A stretch of 64,000 bases of DNA from Planctomycetia bacterium (GTDB lineage Bacteria; Planctomycetota; Planctomycetia; Gemmatales; Gemmataceae). The notes under the pieces were generated by a model. It saw nothing but the letters and a program-made list of their open reading frames with translations. It searched no databases and had not been told where the DNA came from. A program made the position numbers and the translations under genes. The stretch covers positions 1-64,000 of the forward strand of contig SYLG01000104.1 in assembly GCA_005808665.1 (NCBI GenBank), in the 5' to 3' direction. Shown one piece after another: positions 36,831 through 45,466 of the stretch (position 1 is its first letter; every line of letters begins with the position of its first letter).

Positions 36831-37604
36831 TTAACCCAAAACCCCTTTGAGAAAGGCGTGACTTCGTTCCGATCGGGGACGATCAAGGACCTGTTCAGGG
36901 GGACCGTTTTCAATAATGGTTCCCCCATCCAGCAAGACGATCCTGTCGGCCGACCGGCGGGCAAAGCCCATTTCATGGGTAACCATCAAAATGGTGAGGC
37001 CTTCGGCTTTCAATTCTGCCAAAAGGCCAAGGACATCTCCCTTCCGTTCCGGGTCAAGTGCGGCGGTGATTTCATCACAAAGGAGGCCAGCCGGGCGCAT
37101 CGCCAGAGTGCGGGCAATGGCCACCCTTTGTTGCTGCCCACCCGAAAGCGAATTCGGAAAGCGATTGCCAAATTGGCCCAACCCCACTCGTTCAAGCAAG
37201 CCTTCGGCTAATTGTCGGGCCTGTTCTGGACGGGCTCCGTTAACCGCCAAAGGCCCTTCCATTACATTGGCTAAAACATTTTTATGGGGAAACAATCTGT
37301 AATCCTGAAAGATCATTCCATACTTTTGACGAATGTTACGGAGCTTGTTGGCTGGGGTTTTGCCGCCCGAAAGGAGTGATTCCCCTCCCACCTTGATACT
37401 GCCCTTTTCAAAGGTGGTTAACCCGTTGAGACAACGAAGCAGGGTGGATTTCCCCCCTCCGGATGGTCCAATGATTGCAACCGTTTCTCCCTGTTGGATG
37501 GTTAGATCCAGCCCTTTTACCACTTGGAGGTTTCCGCGGTGGCACCAAAGCCCTTGGATTTCTACCACATTTTTTCCAGGGATTTCCTGTTCAGGATTTT
37601 TCAT
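36831..37604 (-). CDS. Polar amino-acid ABC transporter ATPase
   Basis: About 257 residues from ATG 37604. Walker A IGPSGGGKSTLLRCLNG, signature LSGGQQQRVAIARTLAMRPAGLLCDEITAALDPE and H-loop MVTHEMGFA match the GlnQ/ArtP-like polar amino-acid importer ATPases. The gene overlaps the end of the upstream fused binding-protein/permease gene by 14 bases, so the two encode a two-gene importer. The residue in the D-loop (EITAALD) is slightly unusual. Confidence 0.93.
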   Translation of the reverse strand: MKNPEQEIPGKNVVEIQGLWCHRGNLQVVKGLDLTIQQGETVAIIGPSGGGKSTLLRCLNGLTTFEKGSIKVGGESLLSGGKTPANKLRNIRQKYGMIFQDYRLFPHKNVLANVMEGPLAVNGARPEQARQLAEGLLERVGLGQFGNRFPNSLSGGQQQRVAIARTLAMRPAGLLCDEITAALDPERKGDVLGLLAELKAEGLTILMVTHEMGFARRSADRIVLLDGGTIIENGPPEQVLDRPRSERSHAFLKGVLG

Positions 37605-39033
37605 GATGCCCCATGGATTTCTCCAAACGGCGGGAAAGCCAGCCCAATGGAACAGATAGGACAAGGTAGATCAATGCGGTCATGAGTCCAATTTCCAGGA
37701 ATTTGAGGCTTGATTTGGCAAGAATTTGGTATTGTTTGTTCAGTTCAACCAAAGCAATGGCCCCTGCAATCGAGGTGTCCTTGAATAGGGCCACCAAATC
37801 CCCGGTCATTGGGGGCAAGGCAAAGCGTAAAGCCTGAGGGGCGATAATGCGACGAAACGCAGTCAAACGGTCCATACCCAGGGATAGGGCCGCTTCCCAT
37901 TGGCCGATGGGGACGGTTTGCAAAGCGGTGCGATAAATCTCCGATTCATAGGCAGAATAATTGAGGCCTAAACCGATCACCGAAGCGAGGAACGGATTGA
38001 GGTTGAGCCCCGGCATCAATTCAGGGAGGCCAAAATAAACCAGAAGCAAAAGGAGGTAGACGGGAATCCCCCGAAAAAATTCGACATGGGCGATCACCAA
38101 AAACCGAAGGGGGGTTGGCCCATAAACCCGCAAAAGTGCCAAGGGAAACCCAAGTGCCAAGGCAAAACCAAAGGAGCAAAAGGTCAGGGCGATTGTGATT
38201 ATGGCCCCATCAAGAAGCATTCGAAGAATCAATACTGATGACCATTCCTGGCTTTGGGTATCATCTGGTAACCCACCCATTTCAAGGGCCCCTTGGGAAT
38301 CATCCCATAGTCCCCATTTTTCAAGGATTTGGCGCAATTCCCCTGATTCGATCATTGTTTTCAAAGCGTCGTTTAGCGTATACAAAAGGGCTGGGTTACC
38401 GGGAGAAACGGCAATCGCATATTCCCCCGCTTCAAAGGGATTGCCAATGAATTTCAGTTTGGGATCTTTTTTGGCGTAAAAAAGTGCCATGGGTAAGTCA
38501 AGGACCACCGCATCAACCCTTCCATGAGCAAGTTCCGCATAAACCTCGGTCGGAGAGGGATAGGTGGCTGGGTTAACCCCCTTTAGGCGTAAAAGTCGCT
38601 CAGCAGCGGTCGCTTCCATGGTGGCGAAGCGTACATCGCCAACGGCAAGGGAGGTGGTAAAATCCGTGAACCGATCCTCATTATGGCGGCCCACAAGTTG
38701 TTGGCGATAAATGTAGTAGGGGCGCGTGAAAAGCACCTTTTCCTTGCGCTCCCTGGTAACCTCCAATCCGTTCATGGCAAAGGAAAAATCGCTGCGTAAC
38801 AGGCCCGGAATGAGGTTGGAAAAATCGTATTGGAAATGGCGAATGGAGTGCCCCATGCGCTTTTCCATCGCCTGAACAATGTCAAGTTCAAATCCGATTG
38901 GTTTGCCATCGGGTCCGATATAAAGGTAAGGGCCACCCCCCTCTATATCAGCACCAAACAGGATCGGACCTTGTGCCTTTACGGCACCTAATCCAATACA
39001 AACAAACGCCAATAAGGCAAGGCTTCGCTGCAT
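37591..39033 (-). CDS. Fused amino-acid binding protein and permease
   Basis: 480 residues. A Sec signal MQRSLALLAFVCIGLGAVKA leads into a family 3 solute-binding domain (GFELDIVQAMEKRMG, LLRSDFSFAMNGLEVTRERKEKVLFTRPYY, ILEKWGLWDDSQ), about residues 20-245. A linker then joins an inner-membrane permease (about 270-470; LILRMLLDGAIITIALTFCSFGFALALGFPL, HVEFFRGIPVYLLLLLVYF, YESEIYRTALQTVPIGQWEAALSLGM, the EAA loop). Binding protein and permease are normally separate, so the tethered form is notable. Substrate is likely a polar amino acid. Confidence 0.93.
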   Translation of the reverse strand: MQRSLALLAFVCIGLGAVKAQGPILFGADIEGGGPYLYIGPDGKPIGFELDIVQAMEKRMGHSIRHFQYDFSNLIPGLLRSDFSFAMNGLEVTRERKEKVLFTRPYYIYRQQLVGRHNEDRFTDFTTSLAVGDVRFATMEATAAERLLRLKGVNPATYPSPTEVYAELAHGRVDAVVLDLPMALFYAKKDPKLKFIGNPFEAGEYAIAVSPGNPALLYTLNDALKTMIESGELRQILEKWGLWDDSQGALEMGGLPDDTQSQEWSSVLILRMLLDGAIITIALTFCSFGFALALGFPLALLRVYGPTPLRFLVIAHVEFFRGIPVYLLLLLVYFGLPELMPGLNLNPFLASVIGLGLNYSAYESEIYRTALQTVPIGQWEAALSLGMDRLTAFRRIIAPQALRFALPPMTGDLVALFKDTSIAGAIALVELNKQYQILAKSSLKFLEIGLMTALIYLVLSVPLGWLSRRLEKSMGHHEKS

Positions 39034-39075
39034 TTTTGGACTGGTTACCTTAAGGGAAATAGGATTAGGAATGGG

Positions 39076-39888
39076 CTAGGAATTGGGTTTTGAATTCATA
39101 CTTGTAGCCCATTTCACGGCATTTGGAAGCACCTTTTCCATTCCGGGGGTAAGTTCGGGGTGAGGACTTATGGCAAGGACTTTGCCTTTGCCAAAAGTCC
39201 CGGAAGCAATGGCTGTCTTACCTGGCATGATTCCACCTGGTACACCTTTCTTACTTACTTCGGTTTCAAAGGTCGCCCATTCCTGATATTCGGAGAGATC
39301 CTTTTTGTCGGATTTGGCAAGCAAAGGACCTTGATGGTAGTAAATGTTGGTTTTTTTGGATTTCTCTTGAAACAGGGATTGGCCCTGTTGATTTAAAGCA
39401 AGATCCACCCGGCCCACACCACGGGCCCAATGGGCCCTGTCCAGAACCCTTGCATTTATAATGTGGAGGGACCAATCATAATCCGCCGAGGCAAGATAAG
39501 CCCCTGCACAGATGCCAATATAGTTTCCCCCGTTTTTTACAAACTCCCTAACCTTTTCTCGCCCTTCGATCCCTAGTGCCTTTCCCTGGCCTCCACCAGA
39601 TCCACCCCCAAAAATCACGACCTCGAAACCCTTGAGGTCCCCGTTACGGATGTCGGCGGCGGACACTGCTTTCACCTCCACATTATTTTCCGTTTGTAGT
39701 TGGGTAAGGATTTTTTTGGAGCTATTTCCAGTGCCTTGGCCCTGATAGAGGGCTACCAAGGTAGGTTTTTGGTTTTGTCCTTTCGAGGTTTGGGACAATC
39801 CTGCCAGGGAAAAGAGCCCCAATGAAAAAATGGCCAAAGCTCGGCCTAAAACTGCTCCCAACGATTTTATTACGATTCCCTTGGTCAC
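39076..39888 (-). CDS. Exported BPL_N/glutaminase-fold protein
   Basis: About 270 residues with a hydrophobic N-terminus (IVIKSLGAVLGRALAIFSLGLFSLAG) that looks like a signal peptide. The body resembles the biotin-protein-ligase N-terminal (class I glutamine amidotransferase-like) family: VVIFGGGSGGGQGKALG, REFVKNGGNYIGICAGAYLAS with a nucleophile-elbow Cys, and a late His in ISPHPELTPG. Such proteins are common as exported, stand-alone domains in planctomycetes; activity is unproven. The start is uncertain: the track uses TTG 39909, but GTG 39888 is also possible and there is no ATG. Confidence 0.75.
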   Translation of the reverse strand: MTKGIVIKSLGAVLGRALAIFSLGLFSLAGLSQTSKGQNQKPTLVALYQGQGTGNSSKKILTQLQTENNVEVKAVSAADIRNGDLKGFEVVIFGGGSGGGQGKALGIEGREKVREFVKNGGNYIGICAGAYLASADYDWSLHIINARVLDRAHWARGVGRVDLALNQQGQSLFQEKSKKTNIYYHQGPLLAKSDKKDLSEYQEWATFETEVSKKGVPGGIMPGKTAIASGTFGKGKVLAISPHPELTPGMEKVLPNAVKWATSMNSKPNS

Positions 39889-39976
39889 CAGAAAAACCCC
39901 TTGTACCAAACGGTCAATACCTTAATTTATGTTTACCGTCTTGGACAATTCATTTCACCAAAACTGGGAGAATTTC

Positions 39977-40363
39977 ATGGGAAGAGTCGTCTACTTTGAA
40001 ATCCACGCAGAAGACCCTGCACGGGCAATCCAGTTTTATTCCAATCTCCTGGGATGGAAATTTACCATACTCCATGAACAACCCATGGCGTATTGGAATG
40101 TGACAACCGGGCCGGATTCGGAACCGGGAATCAATGGGGGAATGCACCAAAGGATGGCCCCCATTACTGGGTTGGGTGTCTGTTCCTTTGTTTGCACAAC
40201 CTGTGTGCCAGATTTGGATTCCGTGGTTGAAAAAGCTGTTTTCTTGGGGGGGCAAATTGCCTTGCCAAAGATGCCAATCCCGGGAATTGGGTGGTTGGCC
40301 TATATCAAGGACACCGAAGGTAACATCATGGGCCTGACCCAACCGGATGTAAATGCAAAATGA
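39977..40363 (+). CDS. VOC/glyoxalase-family protein
   Basis: 128 residues from ATG 39977 (GGGAG upstream). MGRVVYFEIHAEDPARAIQFYSNLLGWKFT is the betaalphabetabetabeta start of the vicinal-oxygen-chelate fold, ending IPGIGWLAYIKDTEGNIMGLTQPD. A metal-dependent dioxygenase, glyoxalase or resistance-like role is possible, but substrate is unknown. Its stop overlaps the following GNAT gene by ATGA. Confidence 0.9.
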   Translation: MGRVVYFEIHAEDPARAIQFYSNLLGWKFTILHEQPMAYWNVTTGPDSEPGINGGMHQRMAPITGLGVCSFVCTTCVPDLDSVVEKAVFLGGQIALPKMPIPGIGWLAYIKDTEGNIMGLTQPDVNAK

Positions 40364-40929
40364 GCCAATCCGCTTTTGCATGGCATCCACTAACTTTGGA
40401 TCGATGGCAGGATTTAATATCCCTGTTTGGCCAGAACGGGGCCTGTGGGGGTTGCTGGTGCATGTTTTGGCGCCTTTCCCGAAAGGAATTTGTGGCAGGA
40501 AAAGGAGCAGTGAATGAGGCAAATTTTCAAACGATTATTCAAGTAGCCTCGCCCGGAATCCTTATTTACCATGACGCAAATCCAATAGGTTGGTGTGCAG
40601 TCGCCCCAAGAGAGGAATACCCGTTTTTGGCCCGTTCACGGATAATGGCCCCAGTGGATGACAAGCCTGTTTGGTCCGTGAGCTGTTTTTTTGTCAGAAA
40701 GGATTGGCGGAAAAAAGGCATCGGCGTCAGGCTCCTGAAGGCCGCGGTGGAATTTGCAAGGGATAAAGGTGCGCATGTCCTCGAGGGGTATCCCACGGAA
40801 TCAGGAAAACAGGCGGCGGATCCGTTTGTTTGGACTGGCTTGGCTTCCATGTTCAAAAAAGAAGGGTTTAAAGAGGTCGCTCGCCGCTCTTCCACACGGC
40901 CCATTTTCCGAAAAAACCTTTGCGGTTAA
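40360..40929 (+). CDS. GNAT-family N-acetyltransferase
   Basis: 189 residues. The acetyl-CoA-binding block is VSCFFVRKDWRKKGIGVRLLKAAVEFARDKGAHVLEGYP, containing the R/K-K-x-G-I-G pyrophosphate loop, and the fold ends with a C-terminal strand FKKEGFKEVARRSSTRPIF. A Cys-rich N-terminal stretch, GACGGCWCMFW, is unusual. It is translationally coupled to the VOC gene; the pair may act on one small molecule. Acceptor unknown. Confidence 0.9.
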   Translation: MSQSAFAWHPLTLDRWQDLISLFGQNGACGGCWCMFWRLSRKEFVAGKGAVNEANFQTIIQVASPGILIYHDANPIGWCAVAPREEYPFLARSRIMAPVDDKPVWSVSCFFVRKDWRKKGIGVRLLKAAVEFARDKGAHVLEGYPTESGKQAADPFVWTGLASMFKKEGFKEVARRSSTRPIFRKNLCG

Positions 40930-41045
40930 GAAATTGCCTCCGTTGGCAAAAATATACCGCCAATTGGTAATGCCAATCGTAAAACAAAATAAGGGTTGAT
41001 CCCGTTTTTTGATTCCATTTTTCATCCGCTTGGGATTATAACATT

Positions 41046-42311
41046 ATGACAAATCGCATTGGCGGATTGTTTCTCATGGGCATTCTCATCCTTGGGGCAA
41101 GCTGTACCCAAGCTCCCAAAGCAGAGGTCAAAGCCGAAGCACCCGAGGTTACCGTCAGGCACCTTGGAGAAATGATGCTTTCGGATGACCTTGTTTTAAC
41201 CGGTCGTCTGGATGCTGTGCTTAATGTGGATATCCGTTCAAGGGTGACAGGTTACATAGACAAAGTCTATTTTAAGGATGGAGATTTTATCAAAAAGGGA
41301 GCCACTCTCTATTTGATTGACCCAAGGCCCTATCAGGCCAAACTGGATATCGCAAAAGGTGATGTCGAACGGCTGGAAGGAGAGCGCAAACTTGCGGATA
41401 TCCAAGTGGACCGTTACAAAAAACTATCCGACAAGGGAGCTGCCAGCAAACAGGATTATGATATCTGGATTGCCAAGAAAGAGGAAAACATCGGTGGTTT
41501 GGCCTCCGCAAAGTCCCAAGTAATTTACAACCAGCTTAATTTGGATTTCTGCAAGGTCATTGCTCCCATAGATGGCCAAATCAGCCGGACCCAGATCCAA
41601 GTCGGAAACCTGATCAATGCGGATAACACAACCCTTACCAATATGGTTTCCATAGACCCGATTTATGCGTATTTCAACATGGATGAACCAACCATTATTC
41701 GCCTATTGAAGCAATTGCGATCAAGTAGTTCTGATAAAAGGCGATTAAGTGAGTACATTTTGGATGTCGGTTTAGTGGACGATTTGAAAAAGGAGTTCCC
41801 TTTCAAGGGAAAGATGAATTTTGTGAATAATCAATTGGACAAGCAAACGGGAACCATTACGGTTCGTGGTGAGTTGTTGAATCCCTATGATGTCACATCC
41901 ATACCCTATAAATTGCCATTATTTAAACAGGGAATGTTTATCCGGGTAAAATTACCCCTTTCGGACCCTAAACCAAGGCAAATGGTTCCCGAGGTTGCCG
42001 TGGGTAACAATCAGGATCGCAAAGTCATTTGGATTGTTGACAGTAACGACAAGTCCCAGATGATCGAGGTGGAGGTCGGCCAAAAAGCGGGTGATGTTGT
42101 GGCCATTACCCCAACGGATCCGGAAGTAAAATTGGGGCCTGAAACCAGGGTGGTTGTCCGGGGCATCCAAAGATGCAAAGCCGATAAACCAGTAAAGCCT
42201 GTATTTGATGAAAAGGCCAAACAACCTGTGCTTCCCGGTGAAACAGGTTCCAGGAATGGCATTGGAAAAATTCCCCCTGCCAATGCCAAGGGAAGCACTG
42301 GAAAACAATGA
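41046..42311 (+). CDS. RND efflux periplasmic adaptor (membrane fusion protein)
   Basis: 421 residues. The N-terminus LFLMGILILGASCTQAP is lipoprotein-like with Cys20, though the lipobox is not perfect. The adaptor parts follow in order: lipoyl half (VDIRSRVTGYIDKVYFKDGDFIKKGATLYLIDPRPYQA), a short alpha-hairpin (LEGERKLADIQVDRYKKLSDKGAASKQDYD), the second lipoyl half (VIAPIDGQISRTQIQVGNL), and beta-barrel and membrane-proximal domains (RGELLNPY, GMFIRVKLPL). The family links inner-membrane pump to outer-membrane channel. It overlaps the first RND gene by ATGA. Confidence 0.95.
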   Translation: MTNRIGGLFLMGILILGASCTQAPKAEVKAEAPEVTVRHLGEMMLSDDLVLTGRLDAVLNVDIRSRVTGYIDKVYFKDGDFIKKGATLYLIDPRPYQAKLDIAKGDVERLEGERKLADIQVDRYKKLSDKGAASKQDYDIWIAKKEENIGGLASAKSQVIYNQLNLDFCKVIAPIDGQISRTQIQVGNLINADNTTLTNMVSIDPIYAYFNMDEPTIIRLLKQLRSSSSDKRRLSEYILDVGLVDDLKKEFPFKGKMNFVNNQLDKQTGTITVRGELLNPYDVTSIPYKLPLFKQGMFIRVKLPLSDPKPRQMVPEVAVGNNQDRKVIWIVDSNDKSQMIEVEVGQKAGDVVAITPTDPEVKLGPETRVVVRGIQRCKADKPVKPVFDEKAKQPVLPGETGSRNGIGKIPPANAKGSTGKQ

Positions 42312-45300
42312 TTTCCCGGTTTTTCATAGACAGACCCATTTTTGCGGTAGTTTTATCGCTTTTATTCACCTTGGCGGGTGGAATTAGTGTGTTTTTCCTC
42401 CCTATAGCACTTTATCCACCTATCTCCCCACCCATGGTACAAGTCACCTGCACCTACCCTGGGGCCAATGCCAAAGTCGTTTCCGATACAGTGGGAACAC
42501 CCATTGAACAACTTGTTAATGGAGTAGATCATCTCCTTTACATGCAGTCCCAAAGCACCAATGATGGCAACTATGCCTTACTACTTACTTTTGATGTTGG
42601 ATCGGATATAAACCTTGCCTTGGTTCAGGTGCAGAACCGCGTTCAACTTGCCATGCCCCTTTTACCCAATGTGGTCAGGACCCAAGGGGTCAACATCAAG
42701 AAAAAGTCACCGGATATTTTACTATCTGTATCGATAATCTCGCCAGACGGGCGCTACGATGATCTGTTTATGAGCAATTATGCCACCATTCACCTAAAGG
42801 ATGAATTGCTGCGGGCCTATGGTGTAGGGGACCTGGTCTACCTTGGGCAGAGGGATTACAGTTTCAGGGCTTGGCTTGATCCAGAACAAATGGCAAGCAG
42901 GAGTATTAGTGCCGATCAGGTCAATAATGCCCTGAAAGATCAAAACACCGAGGTCATTTCCGGGTCAATCGGTCAGGCCCCCACAACCCTCGGTCAAGCA
43001 AATCGATTGATCCTGACTGCAAAAGGCCGCCTGAAAACCCCGGAAGACTTTGGCAATGTAATCATCAAAGTCGATCCTTCCATAATTGGCGGAGCCGTGG
43101 TTCGCCTTAAGGATATTGCAAGAATTGAGCTTGGAGCCCAGCTATACGATCAGATCTGCCAGTTAAATGGAAAACCCTCTGTGGGATTGGCGATTTTTCA
43201 GCTTCCTGGAACTAATGCCTTGAGTTGTTCCGAAGCCATCCGCAAAAAAATGGAAGAACTCTCCAAAGTTTTCCCACCAGGCTTGGATTACAAAATCCTT
43301 TATGACACCAGCCCCTTTATCAGTGAATCTATTGAGGAAGTGGCTTTGACCCTTAGAGATGCGATACTTTTGGTTGCAATTGTGGTTTTGTTGTTCCTTC
43401 AAAACTGGCGCGCAACCCTGATTCCTTTGATTGCCGTGCCAGTTGCTGTCGTAGGGACCTTTGCCATCATGGGACTCATTGGATTTAGCCTGAACACGCT
43501 TTCCTTGTTTGGTTTGGTGCTTTCCATTGGGATAGTTGTAGATGATGCGATCGTGGTAGTGGAAAATGTTGAGAGGCTTATTTCCCAGGGTCTAAGTCCC
43601 CGCGACGCTACCATTCAGGCCATGGAGGAGGTGACCGGACCTGTGATTGGGGTAGCCCTTGTTCTTTCCGCCGTCTTTATCCCATGTGCATTCATCGGCG
43701 GTGTGGTTGGTCTTTTTTTTAAGCAGTTCGCACTTACCATTGCTGTTTCAACCATTCTTTCAGCCATCAACTCGCTCACGCTTAGTCCGGCCATGGCAAA
43801 GTTGCTCCTCAAGCCTCATGGTGCCAAAAAAGACCTTTTTGAAAAGGCCATTGCTTTTGTGTTTGGGAGGTTTTTTTCCTTATTCAATCGTGTTTTCTCT
43901 TCGTTCATTTCGGGATATGGCTATACGGTTGGCTTTTTATTGAAAAGATGGATCACGGTTTTGGTCCTTTATGGAATCCTGCTGGTATTTACGGTCAAAT
44001 CCTTTGGAAGCTATCCCCTGGGATTTGTACCCCTGCAAGATCAGGGATATTTGCTGGCAACCGTTACCCTTGATGATGGGGCCTCGGTGCAAAGGACGAA
44101 TGCAACACTGCTTGAGGTTGATAAAAAAGTTCGTGCAATTCCGGGGGTCAAGGCAACCTTGGCAATCGCGGGTCAATCGTTCCTTTACAATGCCAATTCC
44201 CCGAATTGGGGTTCGATGTTCATCATTTTGGACGATTTCAAAAATCGTACCAAACCCGGCTTGGGTGCCATGGAAATCCTCCTTGCCGTGAGAAAAGCCT
44301 GCACTTCCCAATTTCAGGAGGCTTCCATAGGGGTATATCCAGCTCCCCCGGTTAAAGGGTTGGGAACCGCAGGGGGATTCAAATTTTATTTGGAAGATAG
44401 GGGTAATTTGGGAAATCAGGTCCTCCAGGATTCCGCAAATGACCTTGTTGCGTCCATGTCCACTTTGGGTTTACCCATGGTACGAACCGAATTTAACGCC
44501 AATATGCCCCAACTATTTCTGGACATCAATCGGGAAAAATTGCGCAATCAGGGAATCGCTTTGGAAACGCTTTTTAACACCTTGCAAACCCAAACGGGAT
44601 CCATGTTTATCAATAATTTCAATCTTTTTAGTCGGTATTGGCAACTTAAAACCATGGCAGCACCGGAATTCCGGGCGGCGACCCGTGAATTCCTCAATAT
44701 CAAGGTCCCCAATATCAAAGGGGAAATGGTCCCTATAAGTACACTGCTTACCCTGGTTAATGATCGCGGACCGGCCATGATCATGAGGTATAACCTCTAC
44801 CCCGCAGCCCCCATTGCCGGGATTCCGGGGCCTACCACCTCAGCCGGAACCGTTATTTCCCAGGTGGATGCGATCGCCAAAGCACAACTTCCGGATCAAT
44901 TTCACCTGGATTGGAGCGAAATCTATTTCCTGCAAATCAAGGCCGGAAATACCGCTGTCTTCCTTTTCCTTTTGGGAATACTGTTGGTATTTCTGGTGTT
45001 GGCGGCTTTGTATGAAAGTTGGACCAACCCGTTTGCTGTGATTCTTGTGGTGCCCCTCTGCCTCCTTTCGGCCATGGGAGGGTTAGCCATAAATCATTTT
45101 CCCATAGATATCTTGGCCCAGGTTGGATTGGTGGTGCTGGTTGGTTTGGCCTGCAAGAACGCCATTTTAATTGTCGAATATGCACGCGAATTGCGCCAAA
45201 AGGGGATGGAAATCAGGGAAGCGACCCTGCTTTCCTGCAAACTTCGATTCCGACCAATCATCATGACTTCCATGGCATTTATTTTGGGAGTTGTTCCCTT

Positions 45301-45466
45301 GGTGGTGGCACGGGGTGCGGGGGCAGAAATGCGTTGGTCCTTGGGGATCACGGTTTTTTCCGGCATGATTGGGGTAACCCTGTTTGGCACCCTGCTCACT
45401 CCCGTTTTTTACCAAACCATGGAGTCGATCTCGACCCGGTTTATCCGGAAAGGCAGGCAGGGATGA
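42308..45466 (+). CDS. RND multidrug efflux pump (HAE1), first copy
   Basis: 1052 residues, normal for AcrB-type pumps. MISRFFIDRPIFAVVLSLLFTLAG is the conserved start, the proton-relay pair lies in SIGIVVDDAIVVVENVERL, and FFLPIALYPPISPPMVQVTCTYPGA and LQNWRATLIPLIAVPVAVVGTF are family blocks. Probably proton-driven export of drugs, lipids or other amphiphiles as a trimer. It is translationally coupled to the adaptor upstream and to the second pump downstream. Confidence 0.96.
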   Translation: MISRFFIDRPIFAVVLSLLFTLAGGISVFFLPIALYPPISPPMVQVTCTYPGANAKVVSDTVGTPIEQLVNGVDHLLYMQSQSTNDGNYALLLTFDVGSDINLALVQVQNRVQLAMPLLPNVVRTQGVNIKKKSPDILLSVSIISPDGRYDDLFMSNYATIHLKDELLRAYGVGDLVYLGQRDYSFRAWLDPEQMASRSISADQVNNALKDQNTEVISGSIGQAPTTLGQANRLILTAKGRLKTPEDFGNVIIKVDPSIIGGAVVRLKDIARIELGAQLYDQICQLNGKPSVGLAIFQLPGTNALSCSEAIRKKMEELSKVFPPGLDYKILYDTSPFISESIEEVALTLRDAILLVAIVVLLFLQNWRATLIPLIAVPVAVVGTFAIMGLIGFSLNTLSLFGLVLSIGIVVDDAIVVVENVERLISQGLSPRDATIQAMEEVTGPVIGVALVLSAVFIPCAFIGGVVGLFFKQFALTIAVSTILSAINSLTLSPAMAKLLLKPHGAKKDLFEKAIAFVFGRFFSLFNRVFSSFISGYGYTVGFLLKRWITVLVLYGILLVFTVKSFGSYPLGFVPLQDQGYLLATVTLDDGASVQRTNATLLEVDKKVRAIPGVKATLAIAGQSFLYNANSPNWGSMFIILDDFKNRTKPGLGAMEILLAVRKACTSQFQEASIGVYPAPPVKGLGTAGGFKFYLEDRGNLGNQVLQDSANDLVASMSTLGLPMVRTEFNANMPQLFLDINREKLRNQGIALETLFNTLQTQTGSMFINNFNLFSRYWQLKTMAAPEFRAATREFLNIKVPNIKGEMVPISTLLTLVNDRGPAMIMRYNLYPAAPIAGIPGPTTSAGTVISQVDAIAKAQLPDQFHLDWSEIYFLQIKAGNTAVFLFLLGILLVFLVLAALYESWTNPFAVILVVPLCLLSAMGGLAINHFPIDILAQVGLVVLVGLACKNAILIVEYARELRQKGMEIREATLLSCKLRFRPIIMTSMAFILGVVPLVVARGAGAEMRWSLGITVFSGMIGVTLFGTLLTPVFYQTMESISTRFIRKGRQG

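Noticed and set aside
45019-45462. 148-residue N-terminal extension of the second RND pump
   Set aside because: It is the out-of-frame 3' end of the first pump gene; the pump family begins at MIPRFFIDRPIF with an ATGA overlap.
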